From an uncultured Solobacterium sp. (GTDB lineage: Bacteria; Bacillota_I; Bacilli_A; Erysipelotrichales; Erysipelotrichaceae), in the NCBI GenBank assembly GCA_900546285.1, contig URCJ01000018.1, positions 1-36,256 of the forward strand: a stretch of DNA of 36,256 bases, read 5' to 3'. Below the pieces are notes generated by a model. It saw only the letters and a list, made by a program, of their open reading frames with translations, had not been told where the DNA came from and ran no database searches. The position numbers and the translations under genes were made by a program. Of the stretch, positions 16,799-25,132 are shown in pieces. How positions within the stretch are numbered: the first letter of the stretch is position 1; the number at the start of each line of letters is the position of its first letter.

Positions 16799-17368
16799 AT
16801 GGGTGTTGAGAAAAAAGAGCCATCAAAAGAAAAGGACAGCTATGTAAAAAAGAAAAAAGAAATGAACTTCCAAAGTGTGGATTCTATGCAGTCGGTGGTA
16901 AATATAGTTAACGAGGCAGCAGCAGCTCTAAATGATAAAAACCGTACCATTAGAGAGAGTGCTATCCCAGAAGTATTGGCTGGTGCATTAGGAGCTGGTA
17001 TAGGAGGAATATGTTCTTTTGCTGCTCTTTACGGTTTTGGCACTGTAGGTCTCTCTGCCGCAGGTATTACATCTAGTCTTGCAACTATCGGAGGTGGCAT
17101 GGTAGCTGGTGTGTTTGTGCTTGCGGCACCAGTCACTGTTCTTGCTGCCACTGGTGTTGGAATTGCTTCGCACCTGAAGAATAAACAACTCCGACAAGAG
17201 AAAGAACGTTTATATAAAGAAGCTTTGAAAAAACATGAGGCCATAATAAAAGCCATGAAGGCAGAGGCTGATGCCGATAAGGAGCGCATGGATTATCTCC
17301 AAAGTCTTAATATCTTATTGCAACATGCAATTAAAGACTTGCAACATGACTTGGGAATCGAAGCATAA
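16799..17368 (+). CDS. Glycine-rich membrane protein with C-terminal coiled coil, unknown function
   Basis: The start is taken as the ATG at 16799; in-frame GTG codons at 16787 and 16793 are nearer a good distance from AAGGAG, so the true start may be one of those. The 189-residue product has a Lys/Glu-rich N-terminus (1-25) and an amphipathic stretch (27-55). A 65-residue Gly/Ala hydrophobic block follows (59-124: AGALGAGIGGICSF, AGITSSLATIGGGMVAG, VLAAPVTVLAATGVGIA), resembling glycine-zipper membrane hairpins. A charged coiled coil closes it (126-185, RQEKERLYKEALKKHEAIIK). No enzyme motif. A decayed paralogue follows at once. A membrane-acting partner of the DUF4268 and 454-residue proteins is possible but unproven. 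Confidence 0.65.
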   Translation: MGVEKKEPSKEKDSYVKKKKEMNFQSVDSMQSVVNIVNEAAAALNDKNRTIRESAIPEVLAGALGAGIGGICSFAALYGFGTVGLSAAGITSSLATIGGGMVAGVFVLAAPVTVLAATGVGIASHLKNKQLRQEKERLYKEALKKHEAIIKAMKAEADADKERMDYLQSLNILLQHAIKDLQHDLGIEA

Positions 17369-17381
17369 GTGAGGTATACCA

Positions 17382-17772
17382 TTGAAGAAATTTAATTTGA
17401 ATAAGTAAAATCATTGCTAGAAAAGATCGGGTGCAGTTTAGCGAGAGTTGGTAAAGAAGTGGCCAAGATTGCAAAGGAAAGAGTTTTTCAGATTAGCATT
17501 CTAGCCGCTTTGTCTTAAGCGGTTAGTACGTTCTTCTTGATCAAAAAATATAGAACTAAACTGAGGAAAAAGAACAATTGTACAAAAAGGCACTTGAAAA
17601 GCATAACACAATTATAAAAGAATTGGATACGAAAATAGCAATTGATAATGAAAGGCAAGATTACCTATTAGCATATGATTCCCAACTGAAGAAAGAAATG
17701 AACGAATTGAAATTTGAGCTACATGAATTAAAAAGTAGATTACTGAGCTTGAAAAAAGAAGGCAAACAATGA
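17382..17772 (+). pseudogene. Decayed paralogue of the preceding membrane/coiled-coil gene
   Basis: Pieces of one protein are spread over three frames. A possible TTG start at 17382 gives LKKFNLNK, then a stop. From 17408, shifted frame, it reads KSLLEKIGCSLARVGKEVAK...VFQISILAALS, a stop (TAA 17516-17518), then AVSTFFLIKKYRTKLRKK. From about 17560, shifted again, it reads TEEKEQLYKKALEKHNTIIK...NERQDYL. The tail aligns with QEKERLYKEALKKHEAIIK...KERMDYL in the preceding gene. The last frame (from a TTG at 17578) still makes 64 residues and its TGA overlaps the next ATG by 4 nt, so it may be kept to couple translation. Confidence 0.75.
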
Positions 17773-19133
17773 GTAAATGTAAATATTCCAAAACAGAACA
17801 GCAAATCAATGATGTTCTGAAATATCATGATGAAGAACTAAAAAAACTTAAAGCGGCACGACCTTCTACATATGAAGTAGATAAAAGAATACAGGAAAGT
17901 GAAGATTTGCTTCGAATGCTGGGACATACGAAAATATCGACAGTATCTAAGCAAGAAAAACCGAAGCAAGTGATGGTTATACCTTCATGGGAAAATTTAT
18001 GTTCTGAAGCAGTGAATGTTGTTGGTACAGGGAATGCACTTGATTCAATCTTCACGGAAGCGGAGCTTAAAACAAATACCCAGGAGATTCGTATGCTTAA
18101 TGCGGAATATAATCAGCTCCAATGTTTAGACAAGCATGATATTACCATCAGTGCCGCCGCAGGGCTACTTGGAGCAGCTATTGACATTTTATTGGTTGGT
18201 ATTCCCAAAAAGACACCAGAAGGCTTGAAAGGCGGTCCACTCTCAAATTATGTCAGAGATTGGTTTGATAAACAATTTCCAGAAGTAGAGATGGAAAAAC
18301 TTGCTAACTCAAAAGTCAGCAAGGTTCCCTATGATGCACAAGACAATCGAAATACCACTATACATGTAGAGGGTTTATCCACTTATTATCATCGTCTGCT
18401 TTCATTAGGACATGATCCATTACTTGGGCTTATTTTTGGTGTGACAGATATCCTGACAGGAAGAATGACTACGATTGATAAAACAGGAAAAATTGTGTCG
18501 CAAGTTATGGAGAATTATGCCGACCGAAAAGAAATAGATATTTTTGCAGCTATAGCAAAGCAACTTATCCATTTTAAATCTGACATTACAACATCAATGG
18601 GTCTTCCAGCTCCAATGACGGGATTGTTCAATCTCCTTCAATTTGGAGAAATTGGAGACTATGAGCAGACCATAGCAGAAATTGTACAGGGGATGTATTA
18701 CGAGGGATATGACTTTATACACTTCTGTACGTTGTCTATTCCGGTTATGATTGTTGAAGTTGTAACTCGAATAGGATATGCATTTAAACACATTAAAGAA
18801 GGCTATTCAATTAAGGAGTCAATTCCATTTTCAACAAATCGAGAGAAGCATCCCAAACTTGCAACCATGTTATTTATAGGCCATTCAGCAGCAACTGCAA
18901 TTAATGCCGGAAAAGTTTATTTTACACAAAATCCAATAGCCATTAACTACCCACAATGGATTGAATTTGGTAAGTATTCATATAAACAACTTAAGTGGAT
19001 GCTGATAGAAAAACCGAACGCGAGAGATGCTTATGTTAGTGGAAGATTGAACGAGCAACTTGCTGAAGTGCTTGAGGATTTGAATACTACATTTGTTGAA
19101 TTCTCAACAAATTATATAGTTGTATTTGAATGA
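17769..19133 (+). CDS. Unrecognised 454-residue membrane-associated protein
   Basis: I do not recognise this family. Visible layout: an N-terminal coiled coil (1-50, EQQINDVLKYHDEELKKLK); a soluble stretch; a short hydrophobic segment HDITISAAAGLLGAAIDILL (123-142); a charged loop; YYHRLLSLGHDPLLGLIFGV (206-225) with a His-Asp pair; a hydrophobic region 308-339 (FIHFCTLSIPVMIVEVVTRI); GHSAATAINAGKV (371-383); and a C-terminal soluble part. The hydrophobic segments are short and interrupted by charges, so peripheral or partly inserted membrane association is likely. The ATG overlaps the stop of the decayed coiled-coil gene, and GAAGG lies 8 nt upstream. It closes the plus-strand accessory cluster before a strong terminator. 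A defence, toxin or immunity role is speculation from context. Confidence 0.75.
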   Translation: MSKCKYSKTEQQINDVLKYHDEELKKLKAARPSTYEVDKRIQESEDLLRMLGHTKISTVSKQEKPKQVMVIPSWENLCSEAVNVVGTGNALDSIFTEAELKTNTQEIRMLNAEYNQLQCLDKHDITISAAAGLLGAAIDILLVGIPKKTPEGLKGGPLSNYVRDWFDKQFPEVEMEKLANSKVSKVPYDAQDNRNTTIHVEGLSTYYHRLLSLGHDPLLGLIFGVTDILTGRMTTIDKTGKIVSQVMENYADRKEIDIFAAIAKQLIHFKSDITTSMGLPAPMTGLFNLLQFGEIGDYEQTIAEIVQGMYYEGYDFIHFCTLSIPVMIVEVVTRIGYAFKHIKEGYSIKESIPFSTNREKHPKLATMLFIGHSAATAINAGKVYFTQNPIAINYPQWIEFGKYSYKQLKWMLIEKPNARDAYVSGRLNEQLAEVLEDLNTTFVEFSTNYIVVFE

Positions 19134-19171
19134 GATAGCAGTTGTCGGCGTTGTACGCACAAACAGCAATA

Positions 19172-19211
19172 AAAAGGTGAGATAGGATTATATTGACCTA
19201 AATCACCTTTT
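19172..19211 (+). terminator. Terminator of the accessory cluster
   Basis: AAAAGGTGA/TCACCTTTT (19172-19180, 19203-19211), extended inward by TAGG/CCTA (19183-19186, 19197-19200), with the closing T's on the plus strand. A separate 8-bp inverted repeat GTTGTTTG/CAAACAAC (19272-19279, 19294-19301) lies nearer the opposing gene and may end it. Confidence 0.75.
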
Positions 19212-19315
19212 ACATTTTATAAGTTGAGGCACCCAATTTTTACGACCGAGATATTTTGTAAAAATCTCCTTGTTGTTTGATGAGTAATAGCTACAAACAA
19301 CATGTAGCCCAATAC

Positions 19316-19663
19316 TTAAAACGGAAAGAAGTCTCCCATATCAAAGAATAAATCAGTAGGCAAATCAAGACGATATTTATTCCCAAAATAATTAACAAAA
19401 TCACTTGATGGTATCTCTTTATTCTTCTTATACTCTTCTTCTAAATCTTTCTTCATCTGTTGACGCAAAGCTTCCGCCTCATCAGCACTTGCATAAACAA
19501 TACCTACCATTCTTTCGTAACAAACATAGATTTCATAATCACCTACTTCAGATGAAAATAAACTCGCCTCTATCGTATTATCAAGAACCTCAGATATCTC
19601 TAGATATGTATCCTTATAATGTCTTTCCTTTTCTGTAAAATAATCTGTCTTATCTTCCCACAT
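19316..19663 (-). CDS. Small acidic protein of unknown function
   Basis: The start MWEDKTDYF at 19663 follows TTAGGAG closely; an earlier in-frame ATG at 19696 lies inside the upstream SDR gene. The 115-residue product is soluble and rich in Asp/Glu/Tyr (GDYEIYVCYERMVGIVYASA, then ALRQQMKKDLEEEYKKNKE). No known motif. It is the third gene of a tight group with the SDR enzyme and a small membrane protein, and probably shares their transcript. Confidence 0.65.
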   Translation of the reverse strand: MWEDKTDYFTEKERHYKDTYLEISEVLDNTIEASLFSSEVGDYEIYVCYERMVGIVYASADEAEALRQQMKKDLEEEYKKNKEIPSSDFVNYFGNKYRLDLPTDLFFDMGDFFPF

Positions 19664-19673
19664 ATTAATTCTC

Positions 19674-20456
19674 CTAACTGTTATATACTCTATCAACTAT
19701 AAATAAGAATAACCTCTTTGGTAGTATCTTTGTCAACATATAAGCACACTTATATTCAAAACCAACAGAAACTAAAGCCTTAGGATTCTTCTTATTAATT
19801 ACTCTTTCAATCTCCTTAGCAACCGTCAAGGGACTCTTACCATTTTGTTCATCATGTTCCATCCTAGCAACCGACTTAGCAAGCTTATCACCATAATTAT
19901 TATGACTATCTTCTTTAACCCTAGCACTAGTAAAACCCGTCTTTGTATCCCCTGGCATAATAGCTGTAACTTTAATACCACTATCCTTAAGTTCTAATCT
20001 CAAACTCTCAGAAAATAAATTAACAGCTGCCTTACTTGCAGAATATGCTGTTTGATAAGGAATAGGCACAACTGCCGCAATAGATGAAATATTAACAATA
20101 TACCCTCTCGTTTCTCTTAAATAAGGAATGCAAATTTGACAGGTATTAAAACTAGCCAAGGTATTCACATTAAACAACATGTCAGTCTTATCGTTATCAA
20201 TATATTCAACAGCACCAGAAATACCCACGCCTGCATTATTAACAAGCACATCAATTCTTCCTTCTCTTTTATAGATTTCTTCAATAACACTATTAAAAGC
20301 TTCTCTATCAGTAACATCACATTGCATACTTACAAAAGTACTTGCAACCTTTCTTCTAGACAAACCATAGACAATATAATCATTATTAACTAAATACTCA
20401 CAAGTACACTTCCCAATACCAGAACTAGCACCTGTTACCACAACTACTCTTTTCAT
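19674..20456 (-). CDS. Short-chain dehydrogenase/reductase (SDR)
   Basis: This 260-residue classical SDR has nucleotide-binding TGASSGIG (8-15), NNAG (73-76), the catalytic SS at 124-125 and Y138/K142 (YSASK). A basic patch GLSRRK after the second strand suggests NADP(H). The C-terminus ends with a hydrophobic stretch (MLTKILPKRLFLFIVDRV) that may touch the membrane. Its start overlaps the upstream small membrane protein by 4 nt (ATGA). The substrate cannot be told from sequence. Confidence 0.88.
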   Translation of the reverse strand: MKRVVVVTGASSGIGKCTCEYLVNNDYIVYGLSRRKVASTFVSMQCDVTDREAFNSVIEEIYKREGRIDVLVNNAGVGISGAVEYIDNDKTDMLFNVNTLASFNTCQICIPYLRETRGYIVNISSIAAVVPIPYQTAYSASKAAVNLFSESLRLELKDSGIKVTAIMPGDTKTGFTSARVKEDSHNNYGDKLAKSVARMEHDEQNGKSPLTVAKEIERVINKKNPKALVSVGFEYKCAYMLTKILPKRLFLFIVDRVYNS

Positions 20457-20827
20457 TTATCCACCTTTTCTATTATCAAATAATCCTCGACAACCTTAAT
20501 TGCCTTTACAATATCACCTGACTTTAAACCGCCAACATAATCAAAGCCAATACCTGGTTCCTCACCACAATAAACCATGGTAAAAGGAAATAACTTAGCA
20601 CCAACCTCACAAGTCACAAGCTCATAGTCGCCACTTGTAATCTTTCTTTGCCAGATAGTTACTTCAGCCATGCTTCTAAAAGAAATAACAGTCATAATCA
20701 TAAAGAAAAAGACTAGAAATTTCGATGTAAGATAAAATGTTAAAAAAGCACAAAAACATCCCACAATACATCTTAGATATTGTTTCCACATTGGTGCTAC
20801 AAGTTTCAATAATTCTTTCTCATTCAT
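20453..20827 (-). CDS. Small membrane protein, unknown function
   Basis: These 124 residues have one or two membrane segments near the N-terminus (residues 17-47, YLRCIVGCFCAFLTFYL...FLVFFFMIMTVISF). A small soluble C-terminal beta-rich part (VGGLKSGDIVKAIKVVEDYLIIEKV) recalls NfeD/OB-like folds, weakly. Its stop overlaps the SDR start by 4 nt. It is divergent from rho, with only 26 nt between their starts. Confidence 0.65.
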   Translation of the reverse strand: MNEKELLKLVAPMWKQYLRCIVGCFCAFLTFYLTSKFLVFFFMIMTVISFRSMAEVTIWQRKITSGDYELVTCEVGAKLFPFTMVYCGEEPGIGFDYVGGLKSGDIVKAIKVVEDYLIIEKVDK

Positions 20828-20841
20828 ATTTAATAATTATA

Positions 20842-20847
20842 TATAAT
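20842..20847 (+). promoter_or_regulatory. -10 element giving a probably leaderless rho mRNA
   Basis: TATAAT ends six bases before the rho ATG and no Shine-Dalgarno sequence is present, so transcription should start at or next to the ATG. No clear -35 is seen. Confidence 0.55.
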
Positions 20848-20853
20848 ATAGCC

Positions 20854-22116
20854 ATGAATAAAGAAGAATTATCAAATCTAAAAGTAAGCGAACTTAAAGA
20901 AATCGCCAAAGAAAAACAAATCGACATTGCTGGTTTAAAGAAAGACGAAATCATCTTTAAACTAACAGAAAAAGAAGAAAAGAAAACAGAAAACACCTAT
21001 CCAGTAGAAGGCATCCTAACTATCTTAGAAGATGGCTTTGGCTTTATAAGAAATGACAACTTCTCAAACGACGAAGAAAACGTTTATGTCTCACCTACTT
21101 TCATCAAAAAATTTAGACTAAGACAAGGTGACTACATCAGTGGTAAGAAAAGAGATCCTAAAGACAACGAAAGATATTATTCATTAATATATATCGACAA
21201 AATCAACTATCAAACAACCGACATGATTAGAAATAGAGTAGCTTTTGAAGACCTTACTCCTATTTTCCCAAATGAAAGAGTAAAACTAGAAAGACAAGGC
21301 GAATCTCTAGCCATGAGAGTAGTTGATCTAATGGCACCTATTGGTAAGGGCCAAAGAGGACTTATTGTATCCCCTCCTAAGGCTGGTAAAACAACTATTC
21401 TAAAAGACATGGCTCTATCAATATTAAGATCATGCCCTAAGGCTCATCTAATTATCCTATTAATTGATGAAAGACCAGAAGAAGTAACTGATATTAAAGA
21501 AATCATTAAAGGTAATAATGTTGAAATCTTCTACTCAACATTTGATGAACAGCCACAAAGACATAAATATGTCTCTGAAATGACTATTGAACATGCTAAA
21601 AGATTAGTTGAAGTAGGCGAAGATGTCTTCATCCTACTAGACTCAATCACAAGATTATCAAGAGCCTACAACCTAACCGAAACATCATCTGGCAAAACTC
21701 TATCAGGTGGTCTAGATCCTAATGCTCTATATATGCCAAAGCGATTCTTTGGAGCAGCTAGAAACACTAAAGAAAAAGGCTCTCTTACAATACTAGCTAC
21801 AGCACTTGTAGACACAGGCAGTAAGATGGATGATGTCATCTATGAAGAATTTAAGGGTACCGGTAATATGGAACTTGTCTTATCAAGAAAACTTCAAGAA
21901 AGAAGACTATTCCCTGCCATTGACATCATGAAATCAGGAACTAGAAGAGAAGACTTGCTGTTAAATAAAAAAGAACTAGAAGCCACCAACATTATTCATA
22001 GAGACCTAGTATCTTATATGAGAGATGATCGTGTTGATTCTTTAATTTCTCTGTTTATTAAAACTAGAAATAATGATGATTTAGTTGATCAAGTTATCGC
22101 TAATAAAGGTTTTTAA
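20854..22116 (+). CDS. rho: Transcription termination factor Rho
   Basis: The start is MNKEELSNLKVSELKEIAKE at 20854; an upstream in-frame ATG at 20737 would add 39 residues of antisense sequence from the neighbouring gene. The 420-residue product has an N-terminal Rho_N helical domain, a cold-shock-like RNA-binding domain (residues 50-118, GILTILEDGFGFIRND), and the RecA-type ATPase with Walker A SPPKAGKTT (173-181), LIDERPEEV, the Q-loop region and LSGGLDPNALYMPKRFFGAARN. It acts as an RNA-translocating hexamer ending transcription. The start lacks a Shine-Dalgarno sequence. It is a single gene with its own terminator. Confidence 0.96.
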   Translation: MNKEELSNLKVSELKEIAKEKQIDIAGLKKDEIIFKLTEKEEKKTENTYPVEGILTILEDGFGFIRNDNFSNDEENVYVSPTFIKKFRLRQGDYISGKKRDPKDNERYYSLIYIDKINYQTTDMIRNRVAFEDLTPIFPNERVKLERQGESLAMRVVDLMAPIGKGQRGLIVSPPKAGKTTILKDMALSILRSCPKAHLIILLIDERPEEVTDIKEIIKGNNVEIFYSTFDEQPQRHKYVSEMTIEHAKRLVEVGEDVFILLDSITRLSRAYNLTETSSGKTLSGGLDPNALYMPKRFFGAARNTKEKGSLTILATALVDTGSKMDDVIYEEFKGTGNMELVLSRKLQERRLFPAIDIMKSGTRREDLLLNKKELEATNIIHRDLVSYMRDDRVDSLISLFIKTRNNDDLVDQVIANKGF

Positions 22117-22140
22117 CTTTCGAACATTATAGTTACAAAA

Positions 22141-22187
22141 AACATGGCCGATGTCCTTTGTTTATAATGGTTTCAGCCATGTTTTAA
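22141..22187 (+). terminator. Rho-independent terminator behind rho
   Basis: AACATGGC/GCCATGTT (22141-22148, 22176-22183) is followed by TTAATTT. The rest of the 22117-22279 gap shows nothing else I can name. Confidence 0.7.
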
Positions 22188-22279
22188 TTTGATTAATTTA
22201 TGTAGTATACTGTTTTACTTCTATTATTCCCCAACAATTTCGACATCAAATATATCAATCAAACTATTTTCTTATGTGA

Positions 22280-22723
22280 TTAAAAAAACTCAACGATTTC
22301 TTCGCCTTTATCATCATAGATATCTATTCCTGTGCATTCTACGGTTTTATATGGTGTTGTGTTTTGCGGCTTAGTATTGTTATATCGAGATATATTGACA
22401 ATACTTCCAACATGGAGTCTACCTATGAAATCAATGGCTCTTTGGTTGTCCTTTGAGAAAACCGCAGAAACAAGTTCACCATTACTCAAAGAATATTCAT
22501 CCTTTTCGCTTTCTGTTTCATTCATGATTTCTACAACAATGCAATTGTTGGATGGAATATCTACGATTACGGCCTTGTCACTTATATGATATGCACCACC
22601 GCCAGTCAATTGATTGTCATTGCGCTCTCGATTTGTTATCACTACCACAACCACTCCTGTTATTACAAGCAACAACAAGGAAATTACCAGTGTTTTTTTA
22701 GAGAAGACTTTAGACATAGTCAT
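22280..22723 (-). CDS. Membrane-anchored extracellular protein, unknown function
   Basis: These 147 residues have a basic N-terminus and one strong hydrophobic segment (12-30, LVISLLLLVITGVVVVVIT). A small extracellular domain, predicted mostly beta (HISDKAVIVDIPSNNCIVVEIM, FIGRLHVGSIVNISRY), follows. GGGGG lies 8 nt before the ATG. Single gene downstream of the ybaK group with about 100 nt between. The short beta domain could be OB-like, but I do not recognise it. Confidence 0.7.
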   Translation of the reverse strand: MTMSKVFSKKTLVISLLLLVITGVVVVVITNRERNDNQLTGGGAYHISDKAVIVDIPSNNCIVVEIMNETESEKDEYSLSNGELVSAVFSKDNQRAIDFIGRLHVGSIVNISRYNNTKPQNTTPYKTVECTGIDIYDDKGEEIVEFF

Positions 22724-22827
22724 TATTGAACCCCCTTATTTAAAAGTTAATACCGTGCTATAAGTATCTTTAAAATACTGTGTATCGCTTATGCAAATAT
22801 AGCTCAAATATACGACTAATAAATTAA

Positions 22828-23298
22828 TTAATCAATATCAACATAAATAACTTCATTGTCTACATGCTTATATACTTCTTTTAAGTTACTAGTAGGCATC
22901 TCAAAGCTCTCAGTAGGAATACCAGCACTACAAATATACTTATCAAAATTAAAGACTCTATTATCCACGATATAGCCTACTTCTTTAGGATAAGGAAAAG
23001 GTGCAGCGCAACCTGCCTCATAACCTGCAATATCCATAAGTTCTTCCCTTGAGGCAATACTTGTCTTCTCACCTAATAGTTCCTTAAAGAACTTACGATC
23101 AAAGCTTACTCCTTCATAAGTAATGAAAGAATAATACTTACCAGACTTAGTCTTAATAAACAAACACTTTGATTCTTGTCCTGTTAAATTAAACTGTTGA
23201 TCAACTCTATAAGCAGCCTCATAATCTAAAACAGGCTCATGCTCAATGTATCTAAATTCTAAATTTAATGATTCTAATATTTTTCCACTTTCTTGCAT
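22828..23298 (-). CDS. YbaK/ProX-type aminoacyl-tRNA deacylase
   Basis: This 156-residue protein has the YbaK/EbsC fold: an N-terminal short helix, IEHEPVLDYEAAYRV, ESKCLFIKTKSGKYY, then a Gly-rich region AGYEAGCAAPFPYPKE and the C-terminal strand EVIYVDID. Family members hydrolyse mischarged tRNAs such as Ala- or Cys-tRNA(Pro) in the cytoplasm; which substrate is used here is not clear. Its start overlaps the end of the GH13 gene by 25 nt, so both are on one transcript with rlmB. Confidence 0.85.
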   Translation of the reverse strand: MQESGKILESLNLEFRYIEHEPVLDYEAAYRVDQQFNLTGQESKCLFIKTKSGKYYSFITYEGVSFDRKFFKELLGEKTSIASREELMDIAGYEAGCAAPFPYPKEVGYIVDNRVFNFDKYICSAGIPTESFEMPTSNLKEVYKHVDNEVIYVDID

Positions 23299-25130
23299 AC
23301 TATCACCTCATATGGTCTTAATTTATCACTATTGCTATTATAATTGCTTAACACTATATCTTTAACTATTGGCTTCTTTAATTCCTTACTAGTTAAGTTC
23401 ATTACCACTACAAATGTTTCATCACCTAATGTACGCTTATATATCAATATGTCATTCAGTTGTTTTAGTTCTAAGTTTCCATAAACCAATGTTTCGTTAT
23501 TCTTACGAAGCCTAATAGCCTTCTTATAGTAATTAAGAATTGAATCTTCATCTTTTAATTCAGCTTCAACATTATATTTCTTATAATCAGGATTAATATT
23601 GATCCATGGATTAACACTAGAGAAACCTGCATAAGTTTCATCTTTCCACTGCATTGGCGTTCTAGCATTATCCCTAGAACCATATTCCAAACGTTTCATA
23701 ATATTCTTATCCCTTTTATGAAGTTCATAAAAATTCAAAGTTTCGACATCACGATATTCACTTAAATCCTTAAAAGGATAATTAGCCATACCAATCTCAT
23801 CACCCTGATAAATATAAGGCGTACCCTTTAAAGTCATCATTAAAGTTATAAGTAACTTAGCAACTTCATCACGATACCTTAGATCCTTATTAACCTTAGA
23901 CAACATCCTAGGATTATCATGATTGTTCATAAACACTGTAGGCCAAGCATGATTAGAATATTTTGTCTGCCATCTAATAAGCTCAGGCACCATCTTCCTT
24001 AAATCAAAGTCATAAATATCAAAACGCTTCTTACCAGGATTATCAATATGATCAAAAGAAAACAATTGACTTAATTCATCACTATCATCACCCGCAATAA
24101 ACCTGCCTAACTTAACACCAGCACCAGGACATTCTCCTACTGTATAAGCCTTATGAGGCTTTAAACATCTTTGATTAAATTCCTTTAAATACTCATCTAA
24201 ATGATTGCCATGGAAATAATGTTCAATACCCACAAAAGAAATTAATTCCCCAATAGTCTTATTGCCATCTCTTAAAGGCCTATTCTTAGATATCATCGAC
24301 ACAACATCCAATCTAAAACCATCAGCGCCCTTATCCAACCAATAATTGGCAATATCATACATCTCTTCTCTGACCAAAGGATTATCCCAGTTTAAGTCTA
24401 TTTGTTTATCCGCAAATAGATGCAAGGCATATTGTTTCCTTTCATCAAAGTACTTCCAAGCAGGACCCGAAAAGAAAGATGTCCAGTTAGTAGGCTTATC
24501 TTCCCAAATATAATAATCATCATATGGCTTAATACCCTTTAAAGATTTCTTAAACCATTCATGTTCATCAGAAGTATGATTCATTACCAAATCAATAATT
24601 ATCTTAATATCCCTTTTATGAGCTTCAATAAATAGATTATCAACATCTTCCATAGTCCCAAACTCAGCCATGATCTTCTTATAATCACGAATATCATAGC
24701 CATTATCACAATTAGGTGAATCATAAAAAGGGCAAATCCATAAGGCATCTACACCCAAATCCTTTAGATAATCTAGCTTAGAAGTAATACCATTAATATC
24801 ACCTATTCCATCACCATTAGAATCCTTAAAAGAACGGGGATAGATTTGATAGAATATCGCCTCCTTCCACCATTCTCTTTTAATACTTGGATTATCATCG
24901 TTGTCTTCAATATTAAAAGAGTTTAACAAATCAACAAACGCATCGATTGCCTCATCATTAAACTTATTAAACGTTAAATATCTCAAGGAACTCAGCTTAA
25001 TACCGCCAATCAATTTCTTCTCAATCAAACTCTCATCCATTCCAAGTGAATAGAATAAACGAGCTAAAAGATCATGACCAGATGGGGTCTTAAACACATC
25101 AATTAATTTAGAGTTCCTTGTTACTAACAT
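23274..25130 (-). CDS. GH13 alpha-glucosidase, probably oligo-1,6-glucosidase, with extra N-terminal domain
   Basis: This 618-residue cytoplasmic enzyme (no signal) has the catalytic barrel from residue 86: WWKEAIFYQIYPRSFKDSNGDG, LVMNHTSDEHEWF, GFRLDVVSMI (nucleophile D275), VGECPG (acid/base E333) and NNHDNPR (D405). Val276, directly after the nucleophile, is the residue found in alpha-1,6-specific family members, whereas alpha-1,4 enzymes have Ala/Thr. Residues 1-85 form an extra small helical module (TPSGHDLLARLFYSLG) absent from ordinary 550-560-residue oligo-1,6-glucosidases. It probably removes alpha-1,6 branches from dextrins imported by the maltodextrin system. It starts 2 nt behind rlmB and overlaps the YbaK-type gene. 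Confidence 0.9.
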   Translation of the reverse strand: MLVTRNSKLIDVFKTPSGHDLLARLFYSLGMDESLIEKKLIGGIKLSSLRYLTFNKFNDEAIDAFVDLLNSFNIEDNDDNPSIKREWWKEAIFYQIYPRSFKDSNGDGIGDINGITSKLDYLKDLGVDALWICPFYDSPNCDNGYDIRDYKKIMAEFGTMEDVDNLFIEAHKRDIKIIIDLVMNHTSDEHEWFKKSLKGIKPYDDYYIWEDKPTNWTSFFSGPAWKYFDERKQYALHLFADKQIDLNWDNPLVREEMYDIANYWLDKGADGFRLDVVSMISKNRPLRDGNKTIGELISFVGIEHYFHGNHLDEYLKEFNQRCLKPHKAYTVGECPGAGVKLGRFIAGDDSDELSQLFSFDHIDNPGKKRFDIYDFDLRKMVPELIRWQTKYSNHAWPTVFMNNHDNPRMLSKVNKDLRYRDEVAKLLITLMMTLKGTPYIYQGDEIGMANYPFKDLSEYRDVETLNFYELHKRDKNIMKRLEYGSRDNARTPMQWKDETYAGFSSVNPWININPDYKKYNVEAELKDEDSILNYYKKAIRLRKNNETLVYGNLELKQLNDILIYKRTLGDETFVVVMNLTSKELKKPIVKDIVLSNYNSNSDKLRPYEVIVCKKVEKY

Positions 25131-25132
25131 AA

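Noticed and set aside
20737..20853. Longer N-terminus for Rho
   Set aside because: The extension is antisense to the neighbouring small membrane gene and unlike any Rho N-terminus.
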